Shown here one piece after another: positions 15,363 through 26,354 of a stretch of DNA of 64,000 nucleotides. The DNA is taken from positions 124,001 to 188,000 of the forward strand of contig NZ_JACAAX010000001.1 of the NCBI RefSeq assembly GCF_013377085.1. The letters are read 5' to 3'. The translations under genes were made by a program, and so were the position numbers. Source of the stretch: Rhodoplanes sp. (GTDB taxonomy: Bacteria > Pseudomonadota > Alphaproteobacteria > Rhizobiales > Xanthobacteraceae). The first letter of the stretch is position 1. Each line of letters begins with the position of its first letter. The notes under the pieces are model-generated. The model did no database searches. It was given only the letters and a program-made list of their open reading frames with translations, and was not told the origin of the DNA.

Positions 15363-17637
15363 CGATCGTGTTGAGGGCCGAGCCGGCCCGGAACCAGGCG
15401 AGTTGGGCCGCACTGTAGGAGTGGTGCAGCGACAGCGTTTCGACCGTGCCGTCGGCGTGCTGCACCCGGCAGGTCACCGGACGGCCGGGTGCGAGATCGG
15501 CGAGCCCGACGAGGCCGATGCGGTCGTCCACAAGAATGCGCTCGTAGTCGTCGGCATTCTCGAAGGTCAGCGCCAGCAGGCCCTGCTTCTTCAGGTTGGT
15601 CTCGTGGATGCGGGCGAAGCTGCGCGCGATCACGGCGACGCCGCCGAGCAGCCGCGGCGACAGCGCGGCGTGCTCGCGGCTCGATCCCTCGCCGTAGTTC
15701 CTGTCGCCGATCACCACCCAGCGCAGCCCCTGCGCCTTGTAGGCGCGGGCGATCGCCGAGAACGACGCGGTCTCGCCCGACACCACGTTGCGGCCGCGGC
15801 CGGCCTCGCCCGTATAGGCGTTGACGGCGCCGAGGAACATGTTGTCGCTGAAGCGGTCGAGATGGCCGCGCAGCCGCAGCCACGGTCCGGCCGGCGAGAT
15901 GTGGTCCGTGGTGGTCTTGCCGCGCGCTTTCAGCAGCACCGGCATGTTCAGAAGATCGTCGCCGTCCCAGGCCGGCCACGGCGCCAGCCGCTGCAGCCGC
16001 TCGCTCGCCGGATCGATGTCGAGCGCGACGGCGCGGCCGTCCGCCGGCGGCGCGATGCAGGCGCGGGCGCGTGAAAAGCCCACGGTCGGAACGTCCGGTG
16101 CCGGCTGCGGCGGCTGCAGGCGGAACGGCCGCCCGTCCGCGCCGGTCAGCGTGTCGGTCAGCGGGTTGAACGACAGCCGCCCGGCGATCGCCAGCGCCGT
16201 GACGATCTCGGGGCTGGCGATGATGTTCATGGTGGTGGCGCGGCCGTCGTTCCGCCGCGGGAAATTGCGATTGTAGGAGGTCGCGATCACGTTCGGCGCA
16301 TCGGCCGCAGGATCCGCCCGGCGCCACTGACCGATGCACGGCCCGCAGGCATTGGCGAGCGCGATGGCGCCGAGGCTTTCCAACGCGTCGAGCTGGCCGT
16401 CGCGCGCGACGGTCGCCCGCACCGTCTCGGAGCCCGGCGTCACCATCAGCGGCACGGCGGAAGCGAGCCCGTGGGCGCGCGCCTGTGCGGCGACGTCTGC
16501 GGCGCGGCTCATGTCCTCGTAGGAGGAGTTGGTGCAGCTTCCGATCAGGGCCGCGGACAGATTGTCGACCAGGCCGTCGTGGCCGTCGGCGACCGCGGCG
16601 GCAAGTGCCGAGATCGGGCGGGCAAGGTCCGGCGTATGCGGCCCGGAGACATGCGGTTCCAACGTCGAAAGATCGAGCCGGACGACGCGGTCGTAGAACT
16701 TCTCCGGCTCGGCCTCGACCTCGGCGTCGGGCGCGAAGAGGTCGCGGTGCCGCTCGATCACCGGCACGAGATCGGCGCGGCCCGTCGCGGCGAGATAGCG
16801 CGTCATCCAGTCGTCGTAAGGGAACATCGACGTGGTGGCGCCGAGCTCGGCGCCCATGTTGGCGATGGTCGCCTTGCCGGTGGCGCTGATGGTGCGGGCG
16901 CCGGGGCCGATATACTCGATGATCGCATTGGTGCCGCCCGACACCGTGAGGGCCTGCGCGACGGAGAGGATCACGTCCTTGGGCGCCGTCCAGCCGCTCA
17001 GGGAGCCTGTGAGATAGACGGCGATGCGGCGCGGATAGAGCAGCTCCCACGGCAGCCCGGCGATCACCTCGACGGCATCGGCGCCACCGACTCCGACCGC
17101 GCAGGCGCCGAGCCCGCCGGCGTTCGGCGTATGCGAGTCGGTGCCGATAAGGATCTGGCCCGGCACCGCGTAGTTCTCCAGCACCACCTGGTGGATGATG
17201 CCGGCCCCCGGCTCCCAGAAGCCGCAGCCATACCGGGCCGAAGCCGAGCGCAGGAACCCGTAGACCTCCTGGTTCTCGGCGAGCGAGGCGGCCAGATCGG
17301 CGCCGGCGCCGGTGCGGGCCTGGATCAGGTGATCGCAGTGGATCGTGGTCGGCACCGCGACGCGGTCGAGCCCGGTCTGCATGAACTGCAGCATGCCGCT
17401 CTGGCCGAGCACGTCCTGGAACACCACCCGGTCGGGCCGCAACGACAGATAGCTCCTGCCCGGATCGAGCTCCTGCGTCTCCGGCGCGTCGAGATGGCCG
17501 AGCAGGATCTTTTCGGCGAGCGTCAGCGGCCGGCGCAGGCGATCGCGCACGATCGCGAGGCGACGGCTCATCTCGCCGTATAGGACTTCGACGGAGGCGG
17601 GCGTGGGATCGATGGCGGCTGGGCTGGTCTCGGTCAT
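15331..17637 (-). CDS. Aconitase-family hydratase of the mitochondrial type
   Basis: Single-chain [4Fe-4S] hydro-lyase of about 768 residues. Visible motifs are GTDSHTPNAGGLGACAVGVG, the first cluster cysteine in IGSCTNSSYEDM, the second pair in NACGPCIGQW, and the swivel-domain GEGSSREHAALSPR containing the substrate-binding arginine and serine. These match the mitochondrial-type aconitase rather than AcnA or AcnB, the usual bacterial TCA enzymes. The ATG at 17637 has GGAG 8 bases upstream; an ATG ten codons earlier lacks this. It is divergent from a LysR gene and overlaps the CoA-transferase end to end, so it is probably an extra aconitase for a specialised acid pathway, possibly 2-methylaconitate or a related substrate. 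Confidence 0.9.
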   Translation of the reverse strand: MTETSPAAIDPTPASVEVLYGEMSRRLAIVRDRLRRPLTLAEKILLGHLDAPETQELDPGRSYLSLRPDRVVFQDVLGQSGMLQFMQTGLDRVAVPTTIHCDHLIQARTGAGADLAASLAENQEVYGFLRSASARYGCGFWEPGAGIIHQVVLENYAVPGQILIGTDSHTPNAGGLGACAVGVGGADAVEVIAGLPWELLYPRRIAVYLTGSLSGWTAPKDVILSVAQALTVSGGTNAIIEYIGPGARTISATGKATIANMGAELGATTSMFPYDDWMTRYLAATGRADLVPVIERHRDLFAPDAEVEAEPEKFYDRVVRLDLSTLEPHVSGPHTPDLARPISALAAAVADGHDGLVDNLSAALIGSCTNSSYEDMSRAADVAAQARAHGLASAVPLMVTPGSETVRATVARDGQLDALESLGAIALANACGPCIGQWRRADPAADAPNVIATSYNRNFPRRNDGRATTMNIIASPEIVTALAIAGRLSFNPLTDTLTGADGRPFRLQPPQPAPDVPTVGFSRARACIAPPADGRAVALDIDPASERLQRLAPWPAWDGDDLLNMPVLLKARGKTTTDHISPAGPWLRLRGHLDRFSDNMFLGAVNAYTGEAGRGRNVVSGETASFSAIARAYKAQGLRWVVIGDRNYGEGSSREHAALSPRLLGGVAVIARSFARIHETNLKKQGLLALTFENADDYERILVDDRIGLVGLADLAPGRPVTCRVQHADGTVETLSLHHSYSAAQLAWFRAGSALNTIVSRRAREAAE

Positions 17638-17725
17638 GGCGGCGGCTCCGTGATGGTCGATGGACATCGCCGCACGCCTAAGGCGACATCGTCAGTCGAT
17701 CCATACTATGGTAAAAGCAAAATCC

Positions 17726-17740
17726 ATATCTATTCGATAT
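17726..17740. promoter_or_regulatory. LysR T-N11-A box between aconitase and LysR genes
   Basis: ATATC-TATTC-GATAT is a perfect 5-bp inverted repeat with a 5-base spacer and fits T-N11-A. It is centred 23 bases before the LysR start and about 95 bases from the aconitase start, as expected for a site used both for autorepression and for activating the divergent gene. Confidence 0.5.
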
Positions 17741-17755
17741 GTATCGGAGACATGC

Positions 17756-18715
17756 ATGGAGCTCCGCCATCTCCGCTATTTCGTCGTCGTCGCCGAGGAG
17801 AGCCACATCACCCGCGCGGCCGAGCGGCTGGGCATGCAGCAGCCGCCGCTGAGCCAGCAGATGAAGGCGCTGGAGCGCGAGCTCGGCGTCCAGCTCCTGC
17901 GGCGGCGACCGCGCGGCGTCGAGCTGACGGCGGCGGGCCGCAGCTTTCTGGCCGACGCGCGCGCCGTGCTGGCCCAGGCCGAGCACGCGGTGGCGGGCGC
18001 GCGGCGCACCGCCCGCGGCGAGCAGGGCCAGGTCTGCATCGGCTTCACCAGCTCGGCGCCGTTCCATCCGCTGGTGCCGCGCGTCATCCGCGCCTTTCGC
18101 GAGGCGTTTCCGCGTGTCGCGGCGACGCTGGAGGAGGGCGGGACGCTGGAGCTGGTCGCCGACCTGCAGAACGAGACCGTCGACGTCGGCTTCGTGCGCA
18201 CCCCGGTCGACGCCGAGGGGCTGGTCGTGCATCCGTTGCTCGACGAGCCGATGGTGGTGGCGTTGCCGCGCGGCCATCTCCTTGCGCAAGGTCGGGCGAA
18301 CGGGCCGCCGCTGGCGCTGAAGGCGCTGGCCGGCGAGACCTTCATTCTCTATCGGCGGCGCAGCGGACCGGGCCTCTACGACGCCATCATCGCGGCCTGC
18401 CGGGCGGCGGGCTTCAGCCCGACGGTCGGCCAGGAGGTGCCGCGGATCGTCTCCACCTTGAACCTGGTGGCGGCGGGACTCGGGCTGTCGCTGGTGCCGG
18501 AGTCGCTCGGCCGCATGCAGATGGACGGCGTCGTCTATCGCCGCCTGCAAGGCCGCGCCCAGCCGACCGCGCCGCTGCTGCTGGTCGCGCGCCGCGGCGA
18601 TCCGTCCGGCACGGTGCGGCAGTTTCTCTCGCTGGCGCGTCGCGCCGCGAAGGACTTTGCGCCGGATGTGGCGCCGGTGATGCCGTCCCCCGTCACTTCG
18701 CGCCGGCGGAAATGA
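17756..18715 (+). CDS. LysR-family regulator (BenM/CatR/CbnR-like), probable controller of the aconitase gene
   Basis: Helix-turn-helix at residues 1-60 starts MELRHLRYFVVVAEESHITR and continues AAERLGMQQPPLSQQMKALE, the exact style of the CatR/BenM/CbnR subgroup. The effector domain follows from about residue 90 (GQVCIGFTSSAPFHPLVPR). Start ATG 17756 matches the family N terminus and follows CGGAGA. Length 319. It is divergent from the aconitase gene and overlaps the M15 peptidase gene by 23 bases at its 3' end. Confidence 0.92.
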   Translation: MELRHLRYFVVVAEESHITRAAERLGMQQPPLSQQMKALERELGVQLLRRRPRGVELTAAGRSFLADARAVLAQAEHAVAGARRTARGEQGQVCIGFTSSAPFHPLVPRVIRAFREAFPRVAATLEEGGTLELVADLQNETVDVGFVRTPVDAEGLVVHPLLDEPMVVALPRGHLLAQGRANGPPLALKALAGETFILYRRRSGPGLYDAIIAACRAAGFSPTVGQEVPRIVSTLNLVAAGLGLSLVPESLGRMQMDGVVYRRLQGRAQPTAPLLLVARRGDPSGTVRQFLSLARRAAKDFAPDVAPVMPSPVTSRRRK

Positions 18716-19487
18716 GCTCCGGCCGATACTCGAAATGCATCGTGTCGTAGTGATACCACTTGCCGCCCCAGACGAAGCCGTGGCGCTCGAACACGTCGAC
18801 GATCTCGTGCGGCATGCGGTTCTTGTAGGGGATCGGGTCGGTCTTTTTCGTCCACAGCCAGTAGTCGGAGACGTCGAGATTGAGGTCGATGGCGGCGCCG
18901 TAGCCGTGCATGCTCATCTTGCCGGTGTCGGCGACCGGCCGGCAGGCCAGCACGCCGGCGATCGGGAAGGCGGACTTGCGGATCTCCGCCGGCAGCGCCT
19001 CGATCTCGTCCGACACAGCCTTCAGCTTCTCGGCGACACCGTTGACGCTGGTCACCGAGACCTTCTTGCCCCAGCTCTTCGGCAGCCAGGTGATCGACAC
19101 CATGCGGGCCTGCACCTCGCCCTTCTTGCAGTCGCCGTACATCTTCTTGAAGAACGCCTCGTTGCGGAAGCGGCCCGGATCGTCGTTCAGGGGGGGCGGC
19201 GCGGCGAGGCGCCCGGTGCGGTAGGGCAGGCGGAGCTGATCGAGGATCGAGGCGTTGGCCAAGAGCTCCTTGAACGGCTTGTCGGCGCGGCCGTCGGAGG
19301 CCGGCATGGCGGTGCCGTCGCGCCAATAGACGCGCTCGCCGTCGTGGCGCGCCAGCGCGTCCGGATAGGCGGCGACCAGCGCGTCGAGCAGCTCCGTCGT
19401 CGATGCGGCGGGGGCGACGTGCGCGTCCGTCAGAACCAGCCCGAACGCGAGTCCGGCGAGAACGAATCGGGAGAACCGGCGGGACAT
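18693..19487 (-). CDS. Exported M15-family D-Ala-D-Ala carboxypeptidase-like peptidase
   Basis: Zinc peptidase acting on peptidoglycan stem peptides in the periplasm. A Sec signal peptide covers about residues 1-28 (FVLAGLAFGLVLTDAHVAPA). Zinc and catalytic residues appear in SMHGYGAAIDLN (His and Asp) and in WYHYDTMHFEYRPE (final His), the VanY/M15C pattern. Length 264. AGGAG is 6 bases before the ATG. It is transcribed away from the lytic transglycosylase gene across a 387-base spacer with three related repeats, so the two murein hydrolases may be regulated together. Confidence 0.88.
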   Translation of the reverse strand: MSRRFSRFVLAGLAFGLVLTDAHVAPAASTTELLDALVAAYPDALARHDGERVYWRDGTAMPASDGRADKPFKELLANASILDQLRLPYRTGRLAAPPPLNDDPGRFRNEAFFKKMYGDCKKGEVQARMVSITWLPKSWGKKVSVTSVNGVAEKLKAVSDEIEALPAEIRKSAFPIAGVLACRPVADTGKMSMHGYGAAIDLNLDVSDYWLWTKKTDPIPYKNRMPHEIVDVFERHGFVWGGKWYHYDTMHFEYRPELISAGAK

Positions 19488-19568
19488 GGGTGTCTCCTGA
19501 AAAAATCAGTTCGATGAAAGGATCGACGCCGTTCGACAATCGCGCCGGGCGCCGCGGCACGCAACGAA

Positions 19569-19854
19569 TTCTTAACCGGCCACGCTCCGTTTCCGATTCG
19601 TGTTCGCGGACCGGAGCGGGAACATCGACGCGGTCGTCGCGATGCGCCTGCGGCGCAGCGATCGACGTGTCGCAATACTTTCTTAATCGCCCCCTGTCCG
19701 TTTCCGATTCGTCTTGTGTCACGGATTGTTCTTTTGCGCGGTCTGACCCGGCAGGAAGACGGCTATGACAATCAAAATAACGCGCCGAACCGTCTCCCCA
19801 TTAAAACCTTGTTTACCGGACTCTCTCTGTTTCCGATTCGTCTTGTTTCACGGA
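19569..19854 (+). repeat. Three 46-bp direct repeats with GTTTCCGATTCGT core, between divergent murein-enzyme genes
   Basis: Units start at 19569, 19680 and 19809 (periods 111 and 129 bases). Each has TT(C/G)TT(A/T)A(C/T)CG, then 10 variable bases to the core GTTTCCGATTCGT, which is identical in all three; units two and three also share TCTTGT(G/T)TCACGGA after it. Every core holds GATTC, a GANTC site, and unit one has TTAACC, a CtrA half-site-like word. The whole spacer 19488-19874 contains no credible gene because the repeats fall in different frames. Role unknown; promoter or cell-cycle control is an inference. Confidence 0.8.
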
Positions 19855-19874
19855 ACGTTCGTGGAGATGCCAGG

Positions 19875-21131
19875 ATGATCCTCCTGTCCGCCGGCCGGAC
19901 CGCCGTGGTGCTGGCCGTCACAATGATGCTGGCGTTCGCGCTGGCGCCGACCGCCGGCCGCGCCGCCGACGCCGCCTTCCAGCAATGGCTGCAGAGCCTG
20001 TGGCCGGACGCCCAGAAGCTCGGCGTGTCGCGCGCCACCTTCGAGCAGGCGGTGCGGGGGCTCGAGCCCGACCTGTCGTTGCCCGACCTGGTGATCCCGG
20101 GCCGCGCCCAGACGCCGCCGCGCGGCCAGGCCGAGTTCGTCCAGACGCCGGCCGAGTATCTGCGCGAGAAGACGCTCGCCAGTCTGGCCGGCCAGGGCCG
20201 CCAGCTCCTGGAGCAGCACCGCACGGCGCTGCAGGGGATCGAGCAGCGCTTCGGCGTGCCGGGCTCGGTCGTGCTGGCGATCTGGGGCCGCGAGACGGCG
20301 TTCGGCACCTACAAGCTGCCGCACGACGCGCTGCGGGTGCTGGCGACGCAGGGGTACTACGGCCGCCGCAAGGACATGTTCCGCAACGAGCTGCTCTACG
20401 CCATGAAGATGATGGAGGACGGCGTGGCGCGGTCCGACATGCGGGCCTCGTGGGGCGGTGCCTTGGGGCTGACCCAGTTTCTGCCGTCGGAGTTCTACAA
20501 GCACGGCGTCGACTTCGACGGCGACGGAAAGCGCGACATCTGGCGCTCGGTGCCGGATGCGCTCGCGTCCGCGGCCCAGCAGCTCGCCGCCAAGGGCTGG
20601 CAGGCCGGCAAGCACTGGGCTTACGAGGTCAAGCCGCCGCGCGGGCTCGACTGCACCATCGCGGATCCCGACAACCTCAAGCCGCTGCGCGACTGGCTCG
20701 CTGCCGGCTTCGTGCCGGCCGGCGGAAAGCGCCCGGCGGCCGCGGATCTGAACGAGCCGGCCTCGCTGCTGCAGCCGGCCGGGCTGCACGGCCCGTCGTT
20801 CCTGATCATGAAGAACTACTACGTGATCAAGGACTATAACTTCTCGGATCTGTATGTGCTGTTCGTCGGCAATGTCTCGGATCGCATCGCCGGCGGCGGT
20901 CCGTTCGAGCGCGCCTGGGATCCGGTGGTGCAGTTGCGCACCAAGGATCTGGAGGAGATGCAGAACCACCTCGCGGCGCTCGGGATGTACCGCGACAAGA
21001 TCGACGGCAAGGCCGGCATGCGCACGCGGCTCGCGCTCGGCGCCTACGAGAAGGCCAACGGCCTGTCGCTCGACTGCTGGCCGGACGCCGCCGTGCTGGA
21101 CCACATGCGGGCGCGAGCGTCGCGGCGATGA
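19875..21131 (+). CDS. MltB-family lytic murein transglycosylase with C-terminal peptidoglycan-binding domain
   Basis: Cleaves the MurNAc-GlcNAc bond of peptidoglycan to form 1,6-anhydro ends. A signal peptide covers about residues 1-31 (VVLAVTMMLAFALAPTAGRA). The SLT_2 catalytic domain follows (about 35-330) with LAIWGRETAFG holding the catalytic glutamate, ASWGGALGLTQFLPSEFY and DFDGDGKRDIW. A PG_binding_1 domain closes the protein (about 345-412, LRTKDLEEMQNHLAALGMY, AGMRTRLALGAYEKANG). The ATG at 19875 has GGAG 8 bases upstream and directly precedes the signal sequence. No lipobox is present, so it is probably soluble periplasmic. Length 418. Confidence 0.9.
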   Translation: MILLSAGRTAVVLAVTMMLAFALAPTAGRAADAAFQQWLQSLWPDAQKLGVSRATFEQAVRGLEPDLSLPDLVIPGRAQTPPRGQAEFVQTPAEYLREKTLASLAGQGRQLLEQHRTALQGIEQRFGVPGSVVLAIWGRETAFGTYKLPHDALRVLATQGYYGRRKDMFRNELLYAMKMMEDGVARSDMRASWGGALGLTQFLPSEFYKHGVDFDGDGKRDIWRSVPDALASAAQQLAAKGWQAGKHWAYEVKPPRGLDCTIADPDNLKPLRDWLAAGFVPAGGKRPAAADLNEPASLLQPAGLHGPSFLIMKNYYVIKDYNFSDLYVLFVGNVSDRIAGGGPFERAWDPVVQLRTKDLEEMQNHLAALGMYRDKIDGKAGMRTRLALGAYEKANGLSLDCWPDAAVLDHMRARASRR

Positions 21132-21170
21132 GTTATCGGGCGGTGGGAGGAGGCTGCGGCGCCTCGGGAC

Positions 21171-21632
21171 TCAGAGTTCCGGATTATCGCGTCGCTGCCA
21201 AACGAGGGCGGCTTCGGAGATGCCGAGCTTCGACGTGATCAAATTGACGGCTTCACTGATCTCGTCCACGTCGTGAAACCGGCGAGGAAGATAGATTGTC
21301 GACGTCGCGGGCGGATGCCCTTCGTAGCGCATCACCGCGAACGGCATGTCACCCAGGACAAAGCCCGCACCGGCGTACCCGTCGAGATCGTCCCAACCGG
21401 TCTCGATCCCTGCGCCCAACTTGGACAGGAGCGGGCCGATCTCGGTGCCGATGACCGCTTGCGGAATCAGGTTTTCGCTCTCCAAGAGCTTGTGCAGGTT
21501 TGCGATCTCAAGGGGTCCCATGCGGTCCTCCGCCGGCCCGACCGGATCGTAAGGCTGCGCCCCACTGCGCGACGTGCTCAACGCTGCAAGCGCACCTCTT
21601 ATACGAGCAAATCGTAAAGAACGAATTGTCAT
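21171..21632 (-). CDS. Unknown small protein, coupled to the preceding gene; possible immunity protein
   Basis: The family was not recognised. The acidic C-terminal 116 residues (from an internal ATG at 21521) read as a compact alpha/beta protein: LHKLLESENLIPQAVIGTEI, ETGWDDLDGYAGAGFVLGD, and DVDEISEAVNLITSKLG. The ATG at 21632 overlaps the stop of the upstream gene as ATGA, which argues for coupled translation and a 153-residue product, although the added N terminus is basic and low in complexity. The local G+C is clearly below that of neighbours. Acidic character and position after a small possible toxin suggest, but do not show, an immunity role. Confidence 0.5.
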   Translation of the reverse strand: MTIRSLRFARIRGALAALSTSRSGAQPYDPVGPAEDRMGPLEIANLHKLLESENLIPQAVIGTEIGPLLSKLGAGIETGWDDLDGYAGAGFVLGDMPFAVMRYEGHPPATSTIYLPRRFHDVDEISEAVNLITSKLGISEAALVWQRRDNPEL

Positions 21633-21949
21633 GGCTGTAAATTGGTGACCACCGCTGGAATGACGGCGAAGTCCTCGTTGTTCGAGTTCTGTCGCAGCGA
21701 AACACCCGGCGTGTCCGGATGGTACCAAGCTGCCTCAAAAGGGGAACCGCTCCCCGGGTGAGGAGGAATGGGAGTCGTGAATTGGATGCCGCGCCGGTCG
21801 GGCGGGAGCCGATCACGATATGCTTTGACGCTCGGGTTGAGGCCCCAGCGCGCAGTGCGACCCCAAATCTCTCCAGACGCGACCTGTTGTACGGCGTCCT
21901 GCGATGTCTGTGTCGGGCTCTCTCGCCGGTGAAATGGTCCGTTCGCCAT
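21629..21949 (-). CDS. Unknown 106-residue protein resembling a toxin/effector C-terminal domain
   Basis: The protein has a loosely ordered N terminus and a compact segment from about residue 38: SVKAYRDRLPPDRRGIQFTT, PIPPHPGSGSPFEAAWYHPD, ending in a short beta-rich tail. It resembles, from memory only, C-terminal segments of conserved hypothetical or polymorphic-toxin proteins in rhizobia; no search was possible. AAGGGA lies 4 bases before the ATG. The frame is closed 30-odd codons upstream by TGA, so if this is the tip of a larger toxin the rest has been lost. Low G+C and ATGA overlap with the next gene mark the pair as a likely imported cassette. Confidence 0.45.
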   Translation of the reverse strand: MANGPFHRRESPTQTSQDAVQQVASGEIWGRTARWGLNPSVKAYRDRLPPDRRGIQFTTPIPPHPGSGSPFEAAWYHPDTPGVSLRQNSNNEDFAVIPAVVTNLQP

Positions 21950-22121
21950 CCGTCCCTTCGCCCCCCACGGAGATCGGACTTGGAAACAACTATGACGATA
22001 GCCGGCATTGTCTCTCCCGCGTGACAGTTGTCAACCGTGCCTGGCTCGATCGCCGCGGGACAAGTGTGTGCCATGACTTGCCGATTTTTCCGGTCTTCGG
22101 TCTGCCTCTGTATGTAGACAC

Positions 22122-22150
22122 GAAAACGGCCGGTGGGAGGCCGGCCGTTT
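22122..22150 (-). terminator. Rho-independent terminator of the glycine-rich secreted-protein gene
   Basis: On the minus strand AAACGGCCGG, a 7-base loop, CCGGCCGTTT then TTCGTGT: a 10-bp stem followed by a T-rich run, 40 bases after the stop of the gene ending at 22190. Confidence 0.75.
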
Positions 22151-22189
22151 GGGCGTCGCGGAAACGTGTTGGAGGCGCCGCCTTGCCGT

Positions 22190-22591
22190 TCAGGGGCAGA
22201 ACCAACGCGGCCGCGAATAGCCGATGAACCCGCCATAGGGGTCGTAGAGCGGCCGGCGCGCCCAGTAGCCGCCGGGGCAGCCGACCGGGATCGGGCCCGC
22301 ATAGGCCGGGTAGGGCGCCCAGCCGGCGGCCGGTGCGTAGCCCGGATACGGGCCGGGCGGGGGAGGCGGGGGCGGCGCCGCATAGGCCGGGTCGTACGGA
22401 TAGGCCGGCCGCGAGCTCGCGATCGCACCGCCGATGATGGCGCCGGCCGCGAGGCCGCCGATGATGCCGGCCGCTGCCGCGCCGCCGCCGCCGCCGCGGT
22501 GATAGTAGTACTGGGCCTGGGCGTCGCTCGCCGGCAGCGCCAGGACGGCAGCCAGCGCGGCTGCCGAAAGAGCAGTCAGGGTTCGGGTCAT
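22190..22591 (-). CDS. Small exported glycine-zipper / proline-rich protein
   Basis: 133 residues with a signal peptide (MTRTLTALSAAALAAVLALPA, cleaved near AQA-QYY). A glycine-zipper stretch of alternating Gly and Ala follows (AAAAGIIGGLAAGAIIGGAI), then a Pro/Tyr/Gly-rich tail with two cysteines. Small proteins of this design are common and abundant in Hyphomicrobiales envelopes; no biochemical role is known. ATG 22591 is chosen because it directly starts the signal peptide and a GAGGGGACC lies before it. A terminator follows. It is the first of two similar small exported proteins in a row. Confidence 0.75.
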   Translation of the reverse strand: MTRTLTALSAAALAAVLALPASDAQAQYYYHRGGGGGAAAAGIIGGLAAGAIIGGAIASSRPAYPYDPAYAAPPPPPPPGPYPGYAPAAGWAPYPAYAGPIPVGCPGGYWARRPLYDPYGGFIGYSRPRWFCP

Positions 22592-22780
22592 GGTCCCCTC
22601 GTGAGGCTCGGATGATGCGCCGCGCGCCCGGACTTGCGATGACAGGTCGGGGGTTCGGCTCGCCGGCAATCAGCCCCGTGCGGCTGACGTCACCAGCCGA
22701 ATTGAGCACGCCCAATTTGTCGTTAGTTTGGCGGAGCGCCTGCGACCTGCCGCTAACGCGTTGGAACAGATGAACAATCG

Positions 22781-23173
22781 TTAATAGCAGAGCGGCGCCA
22801 CGCGCCAGCGCCAGCCGTATTCGGTCCAGATCCGCTGGCGCTGCATGAAGCAGCCCGGCGCGACCGGCACGGCCGGCCCATAGAGGTTGCTCCACGGCAG
22901 CGGCGCGCCGGGTCCTGCGTAGGGGCCATAGGCGTAGTAGCCGTTGTTGGCGACGGTGCCGCCGATGATCGGGCCGGCGACCTCGCCAGCGTAACCGGCA
23001 TAGCCGCGCGGCGCGATGTCGGCCGCATCGGCCCCGCCGGGCCATGTCGTTCCGAAGAGCGCGACGACACTGACGAGCAGGAGAGCCCGGATCGTCCGGC
23101 GCCACGATGACGGTCTAGTCCGTGCGGTCGTGCGCCGTGCGATCGCGCTCGTCGTGGGCCGGCTCCAGGTCAT
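22781..23173 (-). CDS. Small exported protein of unknown function
   Basis: 130 residues: a basic N terminus, a hydrophobic signal (IRALLLVSVVALFGTTWPGG, cleaved near ADA-ADI), then a Gly/Tyr/Pro-rich mature part with two cysteines (PGCFMQRQRIW and the terminal PLCY) that could form a disulphide. A short glycine-rich GPIIGGTV recalls the downstream neighbour, and both end in an aromatic/Cys tail, so the genes may be distant paralogues. AAAGGA lies 7 bases before the ATG. No family was recognised. Confidence 0.7.
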   Translation of the reverse strand: MTWSRPTTSAIARRTTARTRPSSWRRTIRALLLVSVVALFGTTWPGGADAADIAPRGYAGYAGEVAGPIIGGTVANNGYYAYGPYAGPGAPLPWSNLYGPAVPVAPGCFMQRQRIWTEYGWRWRVAPLCY

Positions 23174-23275
23174 CGGCTGGTCCTTTCGGGTCTCCGACCG
23201 ACGTAAAGATCATTTAATCGGCGATCGGTAGAATTGCATCAAAACGAATGCTCTCTCGCTCCATGCGGACCCACG

Positions 23276-23538
23276 ATGATCCATCCCGCCAGCCTCGTCA
23301 TCCTGATTCTGCTGGTCGGATCCGCCGACGCCGGCCCTGTTTGCACGACCGTGCCCGCCGACACGTGGCTGCCGCTGCAGGCGATGCGCGAGCGCATCGA
23401 GACGGACGGCTACAGGATCGTCGTGTTCAAGACGACGCCGGGACACTGCTATGAGATTTACGGGCGCGACAAGCACGGTCGGCGGGTCGAGATCTATTTC
23501 GACCCGGTGTCCGGCGCCCCGGTGAAGGCGAACGTCCG

Positions 23539-23542
<4 letters not shown>
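23276..23542 (+). CDS. Exported PepSY-domain protein
   Basis: 88 residues: a signal peptide (MIHPASLVILILLVGSADA) and one PepSY-like domain (PLQAMRERIETDGYRIVVFK, then CYEIYGRDKHGRRVEIYFDP). PepSY domains modulate or bind partners in the periplasm; free-standing ones of this size occur next to sensor kinases. The stop overlaps the GTG start of the hybrid kinase (GTGA), so the two products are made together and the PepSY protein may tune the sensor. Two cysteines (Cys-23 region and GHCYE) could pair. Confidence 0.82.
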
Positions 23543-26319
<2,777 letters not shown>

Positions 26320-26354
26320 CCGGCGCCGGCGTCCGTCGGACGACATCCGGCGGG

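Noticed and set aside
19403-19768. A plus-strand frame with repeated LNRPxSVSDS peptides
   Set aside because: The repetition comes from the DNA repeats at 19569 and 19680; the third copy is in another frame, so coding selection is not indicated.
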